Assembly: GCF_018449795.1 (NCBI RefSeq)
Contig: NZ_JAAVVE010000007.1
Span: 1 to 64,000 of the forward strand
Direction: 5' to 3'
Length of the DNA stretch: 64,000 nt
Source of the DNA: Sphingomonas sp. dw_22
Lineage (GTDB): Bacteria > Pseudomonadota > Alphaproteobacteria > Sphingomonadales > Sphingomonadaceae
This document shows, in pieces, positions 1-8,674 of this stretch. The notes under the pieces are model-generated. The model saw only the letters and a list, made by a program, of their open reading frames with translations. It did no database searches and was not told where the DNA came from. The number at the start of each line of letters is the position of its first letter. Positions within the stretch are counted from its first letter, which is position 1. A program made the translations under genes and the position numbers.

Positions 1-120
<120 letters not shown>

Positions 121-590
121 GTGGTGGGGCGGTCCCACAGCGTCAACTGATCGGGGATCGAGAGCGGCTCGTTCACCAGCTCCAGTCCCTCGGGCTGGGC
201 GAACAGGTCGCTGTCGGCCAGCGCATTGTTGAGCCGGGTCGCGAGCAGCGGCCCGAAATCCTCGATCGCGCGGAGCATCCAGCCAAACAGCCGCTGCTGC
301 CGGTCCGCCTTGTCCGCGAAGGGCACGATCAGATAGCTCAGGTCGACCGGGAAGGAGGGCTTGAAACGCCGACCCAGCGCGTCGATCCGCGGACCCGGAT
401 TGCGGCGGCCGGTATTGGGCGTGACCCGCCACAGGAACAGCGCGATCCCGTCCTTCATCGGATCGTGGAAGTCCTTGGGCTGATAGGCTTCCACGTTCAG
501 CGATCCGCCCAGCCCCGATCCGGCATAGCGCTCGCGCAGCATGTCGGCGATCGTGGTGGTGACGGCGGAGATCGCGCGGAAATCGGCCAT
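121..590 (-). CDS. DUF4255 / Pvc16-type contractile injection system protein (partial, 3' end lost)
   Basis: An open frame begins at ATG 590 (MADFRAISAVTTTIADML) and runs left until it dissolves in the poly-G run, leaving about 155 readable residues. The order of features matches the DUF4255 (Pvc16 N-terminal) family: an N-terminal helix, a strand with IALFLWRVTPNTGRRNPGPR, a DLSYLIVPF strand, a QQRLFGWMLRAIEDFGPLL helix, and a final IPDQLTLWDR segment. These proteins are tail-tube terminator or cap-like parts of extracellular contractile injection systems and phage-tail-like particles. The start overlaps the stop of the upstream gene as TGATG, so translation is probably coupled. Tail genes would be expected to the left, outside the window. 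Confidence 0.75.
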
Positions 591-943
591 CAGCTTGTCC
601 CCCGCGGCCGCCGGAGGAGCTGGCGCATCTGCTCGATCGTGTCGGCGTCAAGCGCGATGCGCCGCTGGAGGACGGTGAGCAAAGTGCCCTCCCGTCCGCT
701 TTCGGCAAGCGCGAAGACGCTGATCGATCGCGCCGCGAGCAGCGGTCGGGCGGCGGGATCGTCCTCGCGCAGGATCAGCACGTTGGCGCCGCTCTCCTGC
801 GCGGCCAGGATCGGATCGGCGCCGGGCTCGACACGGCCCACGAGTCGCGCATCGGAAAAGGTGCTCAGCATCTGCGAGACGACCTCGCCGAGCATGTTGG
901 GCATCGCGCCGAGCTGAATCCTGACGGCAATGGCACCCTCCAA
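590..943 (-). CDS. Small receiver-like protein without phosphoacceptor, next to CIS gene
   Basis: This 117-residue protein precedes the DUF4255 gene and overlaps it by one base (TGATG). Its pattern resembles the first four beta/alpha units of a response-regulator receiver: AVRIQLGAMPNMLGEVV, then DARLVGRV, then ANVLIL, then SISVFAL. The acidic pocket and phosphorylatable Asp are not evident, so phosphorylation is unlikely. The start is uncertain. TTG 943 has no Shine-Dalgarno, a GGAGGG lies just after it and would suit an ATT codon at 931, and ATG 904 would remove the first strand. I do not recognise a named family. Context suggests a regulatory or accessory partner of the injection-system locus and of the divergent LuxR gene. 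Confidence 0.6.
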   Translation of the reverse strand: MEGAIAVRIQLGAMPNMLGEVVSQMLSTFSDARLVGRVEPGADPILAAQESGANVLILREDDPAARPLLAARSISVFALAESGREGTLLTVLQRRIALDADTIEQMRQLLRRPRGTS

Positions 944-1352
944 TTGCGAGCAGGAGGGGCGTATCAGGGGGAATTCGTCTCACCCATGGGCCGATTGGTC
1001 GCAAGACGGCCCGGGCCGGATTGGGTTGACGGCGTTTCTGAAATGTGTCCGTTTTGGCGGCTAATTGCCTGCAAACGCTTCCTGGGACATGGTCAATGGG
1101 CCGGATGGCCCAGGCCGAATCCAGCCGGTTCCGGCGGAGCATGCCCCCCATAAGGCACGGTTGCATCGCCTTCCGACTTTCGTAAACATGCAGCCGTCAG
1201 GTCGCAGCCGGCGCGCCGAAGTCCAGACAGTTCAGGCCGTCATCAACAGCGTGAGCGTTCGCGCCGTGAGAATCCGCCTGGCGGGTCGGCGGCGCGGTGC
1301 GGCATTCGCGCACATCGGGAGAGTGGCCCTGGGCCGCGGGACGGTGCTGCAG
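944..1352. promoter_or_regulatory. Divergent intergenic region between the CIS operon and the LuxR gene
   Basis: About 400 bases separate the leftward receiver-like/DUF4255 genes from the rightward LuxR-type gene, so both promoters should lie here. I see no gene with convincing coding features and no clear sigma-70 consensus. A frame open on the plus strand from 1065 continues into the LuxR gene, but its N-terminal part has no domain character. Confidence 0.45.
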
Positions 1353-2012
1353 ATGTACGACATTCGAATCGCCGGCGCGTTGGAGCGGCCTCGGATACTC
1401 GTGGTGAGCGAGGTATTGCTCTATCGGGAGGGTGTGGCCGGCGGACTGGCGCAGGCCGGCCGGTTTCGCGTCGTCGGCGCGGTCGGCGCGAGCGAGGTGC
1501 TGGCGGTGCTCACCGCCGAGCCGGTCGACGTCATCCTGCTCGACGCGTCCGAGCTCGATGCCCTGGAGATCGCGCGCGCGCTCCAGGCGCATGACAAGGC
1601 CGTGCCCGTGGTCGGCTTCGGCATCAGTTGCGATGCCAACAGCCTCGCCTGTGCCGAGGCGGGGTTGAAGGGTTTTGTCGGCCGCAACGGATCGATCCTC
1701 GATCTCACCCAGGCCGTCGAGCGGGCGCTGGCGGGCGAGGTGCTGTGCTCCAGCCGCCTGGCGGCCTTGCTGTGCGAGCGGATCGCGTCGCTCGCGGGCA
1801 CGCGCCCAAGCGATGATGCCTCGCCGCTCACCCGGCGCGAGCAAGAGATCGCCCGGCTAGTCGCCGAGGGCCTGTCGAACAAGGAGATCGCGATCGAGCT
1901 CAAGATCGGCCCGGCGACGGTGAAGAACCATATCCACAGCATCCTGGAAAAGCTGCGGGTGAGCCGCCGCAGCGCCATCTCCACCCGCCTGCGCCGGCAG
2001 GAGGCATATTAG
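1353..2012 (+). CDS. LuxR/NarL-family response regulator
   Basis: A 219-residue DNA-binding regulator. Residues about 9-125 form a receiver-like domain (PRILVVSEVLLYREG; ILLDASEL retains an Asp, but the usual acidic pair after strand 1 is replaced by S-E and the conserved Lys is not obvious). Residues about 155-215 are a LuxR helix-turn-helix: LTRREQEIARLVAEGLSNKEI, then IGPATVKNHIHSILEKL. I chose ATG 1353 because the receiver starts right after it. The open frame extends upstream to 1065 without recognisable domains. It is divergent from the injection-system genes and probably controls them. Its stop overlaps the stop of the convergent dehydrogenase gene. The partly degenerate acidic pocket suggests atypical or no phosphorylation. 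Confidence 0.85.
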   Translation: MYDIRIAGALERPRILVVSEVLLYREGVAGGLAQAGRFRVVGAVGASEVLAVLTAEPVDVILLDASELDALEIARALQAHDKAVPVVGFGISCDANSLACAEAGLKGFVGRNGSILDLTQAVERALAGEVLCSSRLAALLCERIASLAGTRPSDDASPLTRREQEIARLVAEGLSNKEIAIELKIGPATVKNHIHSILEKLRVSRRSAISTRLRRQEAY

Positions 2013-3039
2013 GGGCGCATTGGATCCTGGCGCACGATCACCCGGCTCGCCGTCACGCGATTGGCCAGCGGCCGGCCCGCCTCGGCATCGCTCAGGCTTT
2101 GCAGCGTCGTCTCGGCGATCGCGGCCAGCGCCTCTTCGGTCAGGAACGCCTGGTGCCCCGTGACCAGCACGTTGGAGAAGGTCAGCAGCCGCTGGAACAC
2201 GTCGTCCTCGATGATCTCGTTCGAGAGATCCTCGAAGAACAGGTCGGCCTCCTGCTCATAGACGTCGAGCGCCACGCCGCCCACCTTGCGCGACTTGAGG
2301 CCGTCGATCAGCGCCGAAGTATCGATCAGCGCCCCGCGGCTCGTATTGACGATCAGCACGCCGGGCCGGGCACGCTCGATCGCGGCGGCATCGATCACAT
2401 GATGCGTATCGGGCGTTAGCGGGCAATGCAGCGTGACGATGTCGGCTTCGGCCAGCAGCCGGTCGCGCCGCACATAGCGGACGCCGGCTGCGACAAGCTC
2501 CGCATCCTCCACCACGTCTGGGCCAGCACGTCGCAGCCGAAGCCCAGCCGCAGTGTCTTCGCCACCAGCGCGCCGATCCGCCCGGTGCCGATCACGCCAG
2601 CCGTCCGGCCGCTTAGGTTGCGCCCGATCAGTCCCTCCAGCGCGAAGTTGTTCTCGCGCACCCGCGCCCAGGCGCGATGGATGTTGCGATCCACCGCCAG
2701 CAGCAGCCCGATCGTGAATTCGGCCACCGCCTCGGGCGAATAGGCAGGCACGCGAACCACATCCACGCCCAGCCGTTCCGCGGCGCGCAGATCGATATTG
2801 TTGTAGCCCGCGCAGCGCAGCGCGACGATCCGCACGCCATGCGCGGCAAGGGCTTCGAGCACCGCCGCATCGAGCCGGTCGTTGACGAACACGCAGACCG
2901 CGTCATGCCCTTCGGCAAGCGCCACCGTGCTCGCGTCCAGCCGGGGCTCGAAATAGGTCAGGCGATGATCGAGCCCGCGATTCGCGGCGTCGAGGAAGCG
3001 TCGGTCATAGGTCTTGGTCGCGAAGACGGCGACATGCAT
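2009..3039 (-). pseudogene. ldhA: D-lactate dehydrogenase (2-hydroxyacid dehydrogenase), frameshifted
   Basis: The N-terminal part (ATG 3039) reads as an LdhA-type D-2-hydroxyacid dehydrogenase: [32 protein letters not shown], and the NAD motif VIGTGRIG. Homology continues to GFGCDVLA near 2525, then jumps by one base to the frame [16 protein letters not shown], which runs to 2009 with the expected [29 protein letters not shown] and VTGHQAFLTEEAL. One base appears missing around 2517-2522; restoring it gives 343 residues, a normal length. It is either a genuine inactivation or a base-call error. A good ribosome site (AAAGGACGGGC) precedes ATG 3039, 10 bases after the response-regulator stop, so it is the last gene of the kinase/regulator operon. 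Its product would reduce pyruvate to D-lactate with NADH. Confidence 0.85.
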
Positions 3040-3049
3040 GCCCGTCCTT

Positions 3050-3406
3050 TCAGCCGATCAGCACTCTCAGTAGCGCCTCGATGTCCCGCTCGCCATAGGG
3101 CTTCTCGACCAGCGGCGCCTCGTCGATGAACCCCTCCGGCGCGGCGCCATAGCCGCTGGCGAAGGCGAAGGGCACGCCGCGGCCGCGCAGCATCTCGGCG
3201 ATGGGCGTGCTGCGCTCGCCCGCCAGGTTGATGTCGATGATCGCGGCGTCCAGCGCCTCGTTCTCGGCGAGCGCCAGCCCCTCGGACAGCCTGCCCGCCG
3301 GGCCGATGGCGATGCAGCCGAGCGCGTCCAATATGTCTTCCAGGCACATCGCGATGATCGGCTCGTCCTCCACCACCAGCACGCGGATCGGGCCGAACGG
3401 GCTCAT
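3050..3406 (-). CDS. Single-domain response regulator
   Basis: A 118-residue stand-alone receiver domain. The acidic pocket is VVEDEP at residues 10-15, the probable phosphoacceptor Asp is in [11 protein letters not shown] near 58, and the Lys is in PLVEKPYGE near 102. It has no output domain. The FASGYG segment in place of a longer alpha4 region resembles receivers paired with HWE kinases (an impression from the family, not a comparison). ATG 3406 overlaps the kinase stop as ATGA, so both are translated together. It is the likely phosphotransfer partner of the upstream kinase. Confidence 0.9.
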   Translation of the reverse strand: MSPFGPIRVLVVEDEPIIAMCLEDILDALGCIAIGPAGRLSEGLALAENEALDAAIIDINLAGERSTPIAEMLRGRGVPFAFASGYGAAPEGFIDEAPLVEKPYGERDIEALLRVLIG

Positions 3407-5550
3407 TCGGCACTCTCGGGCAACGGCGCATCGACCGTGCAGACCAGCCCCTCGGGCCGAAAATCGATCGTCACGGTGCCTGCCAGTTCGGCCGCGAGCC
3501 CGCGCTCGATCATCCGCGTGCCGAAGCCGCGCCGCGTCGGCTCTACCACTTCGGGGCCCCCCTGTTCCTCCCACACCAGCGAGAATCGCGCCGATCCGCC
3601 GCGCGGGACGCGGGCCCAGCGGATCGCGACGCGCCCTTCCGGCCGCGAGAGCGCGCCATGCTTGACCGCGTTGGTCGCCAGCTCGTGGATCGCCAGCGCC
3701 AGGCTGATCGCGGTCTTGGGAACGATGGTGAGATCGGGGCCGTCGAGCGTGAAGCGGCCTTCCTTGCCGCCATAGGGAGCGATCGCGTCGCCGATGATCC
3801 GGGTCATCGATACGGCACCCCAATGCTCGCGGGTGAGCAGATTGTGCGCCTCTGACAGCGCCGCCAGCCTTCCCTCGAACGCGCGCCGCGCGATGGCGGG
3901 ATCGGAATCATCCTTGAAGCTCTGGTTCGCGATCCCCTGGACGATCGCCAGCGTGTTCTTCACGCGATGGTTGAGCTCGTTCACCAGCAGCCGCAGATGC
4001 GCCTCGTTGCGCTTGGCCTCGGTCATGTCGCGGGCGATCGCGTGCAGGCCCGTCGGATTGCCCTCGGCATCGGCGGTGAGCTGCGAATTGACTTCCCAGA
4101 CGAGCTGGCGGCCGTCGCGCGCGCGGATGTTGAGCATGAACCGGGTCGTGCCGCCATCGGCCAGTTTCCGGTCGAACGCCTCCATGCTCAGCGCATATTG
4201 ATCGGCGTCCATGAACTCGGCGATCGAGCGGCCGATCACCTCGTCCTCGCGATAGCCGAGCGCGGTCAGCACGGCGGGATTCACCGATGTGATCTTCTGG
4301 TCCAGCGTCGTGGTTATCAGGAAGTCGTTGGCCTGTTCGAAGATCGTGCGGAAACGCTCCTCGCTGTCGCGCAGTTCGCCTTCGGCGCGCTTGCGGTCGG
4401 TGACGTCGAACGAGACCCCGACGAATCGGCTCGGCCGCTCGTCGAGATAGTCGATGCGGCTGCCATGGCTCTGCAGCCAGCGCTCGGCCTTGGTGTCCGC
4501 GCGGCAGATGCGGTATTCGATCGTATAGGGAATGCCCAGGCGGATGCAGCGCAGCGCCGTATCGCGGACCGTCGCCAGATCGTCGGGATGGATGCGGTCG
4601 AGCCAATCGTCGAAGCTGCCCCGGTTGTCCGCGCGGCGCGGCATGCCGAGCAGGTCGAAGCGATTGGGCGACCATTCGCCCTCCATCGTCTCCAGGTCGA
4701 GCTCCCAGGCGGCCATGCCGGCGCTCTCGGTGGCGAGGCGCAGGCTCTCCTCGCTCTTGCGCAGCGCCGCCTCGGCCTCGCGCCGGTGCGTCACGTCGAT
4801 CGTCACCGCCAGCACACCGAACGGCTTGCCGTCGGGGCGTCGGATCACCGATACCGAATTGCTGACCCAGACGACGCCGCCGTCCTTGCGGACATAGCGT
4901 TTCTCATGCGTGTAGGGCGTGCCGTCGCGCACCGCCCGCTCGAACAGACCCAGGTTGCGGCCGAGATCGTCGGGATGCGTGATCGACTGCATCGATCGAC
5001 CGATCAGCTCCTCGCGGCGCCATCCCGCGATCTCGCAGAAACGGTCGTTGACCAGGGTGAACCTGCCCTCCAGATCGACCTGGCCGAAGCCCGCCGTCGC
5101 CTGGCTGATGAAGGCCGAGAGCTGCACCTCGCGCTCGCGCAGCGACAGTTCCGCCGTCTTCGCCTCGGTAATGTCGTGCGCGACGCCGATGAAGCCGATA
5201 TGCCGCCCCTGCGCGTCCCATCGTGGCGACGAGGTCGAGTGCAGCCAGCGCCATTCGCCCTTGCTGCTGCGGTATCGGCCTTCGAGCTCGAAGGTCTTCA
5301 GGCTCGCCTCGCCCGCGATCGATTCGCCCAGCAGTCGCGGCGCATCGTCCGGATGGATGATCGTGCGCCAGTCGAATTCGAGCGCTTCGGCATAGGATAC
5401 GCCCAGGAACTCGACATAGGCGCGGTTGACGAAGCTGCGCTTGCGATCGAGCCGCGTCACCCACACTGCCACCGGCGCGCTGTCCGCTATCAGGCGAAAC
5501 TCGTCTTCCCCGACGGGAAGTGGTTCATGGCCCGCCTGCGTTTCGATCAT
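3403..5550 (-). CDS. Multi-PAS HWE-family sensor histidine kinase
   Basis: About 715 residues from ATG 5550. No membrane segment or signal peptide is visible, so it is probably cytoplasmic. Four PAS/PAC modules occupy roughly residues 14-510, each ending in the typical motif (for example GVAHDITEAK, AVTIDVTHRREAE, GVSFDVTDRKRAE, AIARDMTEAKR). The transmitter is of the HWE/HisKA_2 type: NELNHRVKNTLAIVQ with the phosphorylated His near 520, AIHELATNAVKHGALS as N-box, and SLVWEEQGGP carrying the W-x-E signature. These kinases often sense light, redox or stress signals, but no ligand can be read from sequence. A TTG at 5586 is an alternative start with poor ribosome-site spacing. It forms an operon with the receiver protein and ldhA. 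Confidence 0.9.
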   Translation of the reverse strand: MIETQAGHEPLPVGEDEFRLIADSAPVAVWVTRLDRKRSFVNRAYVEFLGVSYAEALEFDWRTIIHPDDAPRLLGESIAGEASLKTFELEGRYRSSKGEWRWLHSTSSPRWDAQGRHIGFIGVAHDITEAKTAELSLREREVQLSAFISQATAGFGQVDLEGRFTLVNDRFCEIAGWRREELIGRSMQSITHPDDLGRNLGLFERAVRDGTPYTHEKRYVRKDGGVVWVSNSVSVIRRPDGKPFGVLAVTIDVTHRREAEAALRKSEESLRLATESAGMAAWELDLETMEGEWSPNRFDLLGMPRRADNRGSFDDWLDRIHPDDLATVRDTALRCIRLGIPYTIEYRICRADTKAERWLQSHGSRIDYLDERPSRFVGVSFDVTDRKRAEGELRDSEERFRTIFEQANDFLITTTLDQKITSVNPAVLTALGYREDEVIGRSIAEFMDADQYALSMEAFDRKLADGGTTRFMLNIRARDGRQLVWEVNSQLTADAEGNPTGLHAIARDMTEAKRNEAHLRLLVNELNHRVKNTLAIVQGIANQSFKDDSDPAIARRAFEGRLAALSEAHNLLTREHWGAVSMTRIIGDAIAPYGGKEGRFTLDGPDLTIVPKTAISLALAIHELATNAVKHGALSRPEGRVAIRWARVPRGGSARFSLVWEEQGGPEVVEPTRRGFGTRMIERGLAAELAGTVTIDFRPEGLVCTVDAPLPESAE

Positions 5551-5881
5551 GGGGTTTGGCGCACTCGAAGAGGCATCGACGTGCAACCTAAACGGTATGT
5601 GCCTTGAATCAACGGCGAAACGCCGGGCCTTCCCCGGCCGAATGCGCGGAGAGGAGTTTCAAGCCGAAGCCGCAAGAGGGATCGTCAGCGGCTTCGGCTT
5701 GCTCCCCGGGGCGGCAACCCGTTCCGGTTTGCAGAACGGACGCGTGGCGCCCGCGATACTGGCAAGGGCTTCCGGGAGGGAGGAAGCGCCCCGCAAGAGC
5801 GCGTCTAGACGCGCCGGGCGCCGCTCTTCATTCAGATATTCCCCATTCCGGGAAATCCCTATGCCGTGTTCGGGGCCGCGC
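5551..5881. other. Structured intergenic region between cysQ and the sensor kinase
   Basis: There are 331 bases without a gene. A perfect 13-bp inverted repeat lies at 5661-5673 / 5688-5700 (AAGCCGAAGCCGC, 14-base loop). A 6-bp hairpin CCGTTC/GAACGG lies near 5719-5739. A 16-bp perfect palindrome centred on CTAG (GCGCGTCTAGACGCGC) sits at 5799-5814, nested in AAGAGC/GCTCTT arms (5795-5828). Read leftward these fall between the cysQ stop and the kinase start. They could terminate the cys operon and/or form the kinase leader. No strong T-run follows any of them. Confidence 0.5.
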
Positions 5882-6601
5882 TCAGGCGTGGCAGCCGCGC
5901 ACCGTCTCCAGCACCCGCTCGGCCCATTCCCTGCGGCAGATCAGCAGGTCGGGGATCTCGGTGCCCCTGCGGTTGTAGACGATCGGCGATCCGTCGATCC
6001 GCGAGGCATGCAGCCCGGCCGCGAGCGCGACCGCGACCGGCGCGCAATTGTCCCATTGGTGCTGGCCGCCGGAGTGGAGATAGATCTCGGCCTCGCCGCG
6101 TACCACCGCCATCGCCTTGGCGCCCGCCGATCCCATGCCGAGATGGATCGCGCCGATCCTTTCCCCCACATCCGCGCACAGCTTGCTCGGCCGCGAGCGG
6201 CTGACCAGCATCCGCGGCGGGACGTGCGCCGGCGGCAGCGGGGGAGGGGCATCGCTGGAAATGGTGCAGCCGAGCCGAGGCAGCGCGACCGCGCCCACCG
6301 CCGCCCTGCCGTCGATCGCGAGCGCGACATGCACCGCCCAGTCCTCGCGCCGCTCGCCGAACTCGCGCGTGCCGTCGAGCGGATCGATGATCCACACGCG
6401 GCTGTGGTGGAGGCGGTCGAGATCGTCGATGGATTCCTCCGAAAGGATCGCATCGTCGGGCCGCGCAGCGCGCAGTCGATCGAGGATCAGCGTGTTGGCC
6501 TCGCGGTCGCCCCGCGCGCCGTCGGCGGAATTGCCCTGGATCTTGAGCAACAGCTTGCCAGCCTCGGTGGCCAGTTCGCGGGCGAGTTCCGCATCGGTCA
6601 A
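5882..6601 (-). CDS. cysQ: 3'(2'),5'-bisphosphate nucleotidase CysQ
   Basis: A 239-residue inositol-monophosphatase-fold enzyme that hydrolyses PAP (3'-phosphoadenosine 5'-phosphate) to AMP, removing the by-product of PAPS use. Metal-binding motifs are intact: LSEES near residue 53, [12 protein letters not shown] near 70-81, and [11 protein letters not shown] near 179-189. ATG 6601 overlaps the cysNC stop (ATGA), so it is the last gene of the cysD-cysNC-cysQ unit. This fits its role of clearing PAP made downstream of this pathway. Length is slightly short but normal for alphaproteobacterial CysQ. Confidence 0.93.
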   Translation of the reverse strand: MTDAELARELATEAGKLLLKIQGNSADGARGDREANTLILDRLRAARPDDAILSEESIDDLDRLHHSRVWIIDPLDGTREFGERREDWAVHVALAIDGRAAVGAVALPRLGCTISSDAPPPLPPAHVPPRMLVSRSRPSKLCADVGERIGAIHLGMGSAGAKAMAVVRGEAEIYLHSGGQHQWDNCAPVAVALAAGLHASRIDGSPIVYNRRGTEIPDLLICRREWAERVLETVRGCHA

Positions 6602-8511
6602 ATCACCGGACTCCAGGTGCCCATGATCGCTTCCACGATCCGCTCGGCCGCCGCCTCGGGCGTTTCCCTGGTGGTGTCGACGCGTATCTCGGGGTTTTCC
6701 GGCGCCTCATAAGGGCTGGAGATGCCGGTGAAATTGGCGATCTCGCCGGCGCGTGCCTTGCGGTAGAGGCCCTTCACGTCGCGCGCCTCGGCCAGCTCCA
6801 GTGGCGTATCGACGAAGATCTCGAAGAATTCACCTTCCGGGAGCATGGACCGCACCATATCGCGCTCGGCGCGGAAGGGCGAGATGAATGCGGTCAGCAC
6901 GATCAGGCCCGCATCGGTCATCAGCTTGGCGACTTCGCCCACGCGGCGGATATTCTCGATCCGGTCCTGATCGGTGAAGCCCAGGTCGCGATTGAGCCCG
7001 TGGCGGACATTGTCGCCGTCGAGCAGGAAGCTGTGCTTGCCGAGCGCATGGAGCCGCTTCTCGACCAGGTTGGCGATGGTCGACTTGCCCGATCCGGAGA
7101 GCCCGGTGAACCACAGCAGGCGCGGCTTCTGCCCCTTTTGCTGGGCATGCGCCTCGCGCGTGATCTCGATCGCCTGCCAATGGACGTTCTGCGCGCGGCG
7201 CAGTGCGAAGTGGAGCATGCCCGCCGCCACGGTGGCGTTGGTCAGCTTGTCGATCAGGATGAAGCCGCCCAGATCGCGATTCTCGGCATAGGGCTCGAAC
7301 ACGATCGCGCGGTCGGTGGCGATCTCGGCGGTGCCGATATCGTTCAGGTGCAGCGTCTTGGCGGAGCCATGTGCCAGCGTGTTGACGTCGATCGCATGGT
7401 CGGGCGCGCGCACTACTGCGCTCACCATCTGGGTGCCGAGCTTGAGCCAATAGGCGCGGCCGGGGAGCAGCTCGGCTTGGTCCATCCAGACGATCGTCGC
7501 CTTGAACTGGTCGGACGCCTCGGGCGGGGCGTCGGCGATGGCGATCACGTCGCCGCGCGAGCAATCGATTTCATCGGCGAGCGTCAGCGTGACCGACTGG
7601 CCGGCGACAGCCTCGTTCAGATCGCCGTCCATCGTGACGATGCGGGCGATGCTGCTGGTCTTGCCCGAAGGGAGGATGCGCACCGCGTCGCCCGGGCGGA
7701 CAGTGCCGCTGGAGATGAGGCCCGCGAAGCCGCGGAAATCGAGATTGGGGCGGTTCACCCATTGCACGGGCATCCGGAACGGCCTGGCCCGATCCGCCTC
7801 GGCATCGACGTCCACGCTCTCCAGATGCTCGATCAGCGCCGGGCCGGTGTACCAGGGCGTGTTCGGCGAAAGCGCGGTGATGTTGTCGCCCTTGAACCCC
7901 GAGATCGGGATCGCGGTGAAGCCGTCGATGCCGATCTCGCCGGCGAAGGCGCGATAGTCGGCGACGATCGCGTCGAACATTGCCCGGTCATAGCCGATCA
8001 GGTCCATCTTGTTCACCGCCAGCACGATGTGGCGGATGCCGATCAGATGCGCGAGATAGGAGTGCCGCCGCGTCTGGGTGAGCACGCCCTTGCGCGCGTC
8101 GATCAGGATCACGGCGAGATCGGCGGTCGAGGCGCCGGTCACCATGTTGCGGGTATATTGCTCGTGCCCCGGGGTATCCGCGACGATGAACTTGCGCTTC
8201 TCCGTCGCGAAGAAGCGATAGGCGACGTCGATCGTAATGCCCTGCTCGCGCTCGGCGGCGAGGCCGTCCACCAGCAGCGCGAAGTCGATCTCCTGGCCCT
8301 GGGTGCCCAGGCGCTTCGAATCGCTCTCCAGCGCGGAAAGCTGGTCCTCGAAGATCTGCTTCGAATCATAGAGCAGCCGTCCGATCAGCGTCGACTTGCC
8401 GTCGTCCACCGATCCGCAGGTGATGAAGCGCAGCAGCGTCTTGTTCTGGTGCTGGGCGAGATAGGCCGAAATGTCGGACGCGATGAGCGCGTCTGGGCGG
8501 TAGGAGGTCAT
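6598..8511 (-). CDS. cysNC: Bifunctional sulfate adenylyltransferase subunit 1 / APS kinase
   Basis: A 637-residue fusion. Residues about 1-445 are the GTPase subunit CysN ([19 protein letters not shown] as P-loop, [12 protein letters not shown] as switch II, NKMDLI as guanine-specificity motif), which powers APS formation with CysD. Residues about 465-637 are APS kinase CysC ([15 protein letters not shown] as Walker [18 protein letters not shown] for APS binding) and make PAPS. The fused form is common in rhizobial NodQ and other proteobacteria. It lies between cysD and cysQ on the leftward strand. A 160-base spacer with a repeat separates it from cysD. Confidence 0.95.
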   Translation of the reverse strand: MTSYRPDALIASDISAYLAQHQNKTLLRFITCGSVDDGKSTLIGRLLYDSKQIFEDQLSALESDSKRLGTQGQEIDFALLVDGLAAEREQGITIDVAYRFFATEKRKFIVADTPGHEQYTRNMVTGASTADLAVILIDARKGVLTQTRRHSYLAHLIGIRHIVLAVNKMDLIGYDRAMFDAIVADYRAFAGEIGIDGFTAIPISGFKGDNITALSPNTPWYTGPALIEHLESVDVDAEADRARPFRMPVQWVNRPNLDFRGFAGLISSGTVRPGDAVRILPSGKTSSIARIVTMDGDLNEAVAGQSVTLTLADEIDCSRGDVIAIADAPPEASDQFKATIVWMDQAELLPGRAYWLKLGTQMVSAVVRAPDHAIDVNTLAHGSAKTLHLNDIGTAEIATDRAIVFEPYAENRDLGGFILIDKLTNATVAAGMLHFALRRAQNVHWQAIEITREAHAQQKGQKPRLLWFTGLSGSGKSTIANLVEKRLHALGKHSFLLDGDNVRHGLNRDLGFTDQDRIENIRRVGEVAKLMTDAGLIVLTAFISPFRAERDMVRSMLPEGEFFEIFVDTPLELAEARDVKGLYRKARAGEIANFTGISSPYEAPENPEIRVDTTRETPEAAAERIVEAIMGTWSPVI

Positions 8512-8546
8512 GCGAATGCCTCCAAGCCGTCGGCCCGCGCTGAAAG

Positions 8547-8657
8547 CCCTCTCCCCTCTGGGGAGAGGGTTGGGAGAGGGGCAGTGCCGGCAAGGATGAA
8601 AGTCGAGAGTGCATCCCGCTCCCCCTCTCCCCGACCCTCTCCCCGGAGGGGAGAGGG
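8547..8657. repeat. Inverted pair of REP-like hairpins (REPIN-like) between cysD and cysNC
   Basis: The left element, 8547-8581, contains a 10-bp hairpin CCCTCTCCCC-TCT-GGGGAGAGGG. The right element, 8622-8657, is nearly its reverse complement and contains the same hairpin (8635-8644 / 8648-8657). Two inverted copies about 40 bases apart is the organisation of a REPIN or BIME. The same CTCTCCCC/GGGGAGAG core recurs near 48892-49140. It lies inside what should be one transcript, where it may stabilise or attenuate the mRNA. Confidence 0.75.
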
Positions 8658-8674
8658 AGTGAAGGCGCTCCCCA

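Noticed and set aside
1065..1352. N-terminal extension of the LuxR gene.
   Set aside because: The frame is open but has no domain, and the receiver-like domain starts right after ATG 1353.
2416..2515. Two overlapping leftward frames that could be two separate dehydrogenase genes.
   Set aside because: Each carries a complementary half of one LdhA; the extra tail of the first and the extra head of the second have no homology, so they are one frameshifted gene.
3967..5607. Long rightward open frame opposite the PAS kinase.
   Set aside because: It is the GC-rich antisense shadow of the kinase gene; composition is rich in Arg/Asp/Ala with no domain, and the kinase has all motifs.
5604..5978. Rightward open frames between the kinase and cysQ.
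   Set aside because: They run into the antisense strand of cysQ, lack ribosome sites and show no domains; the interval is better explained by palindromic structure.
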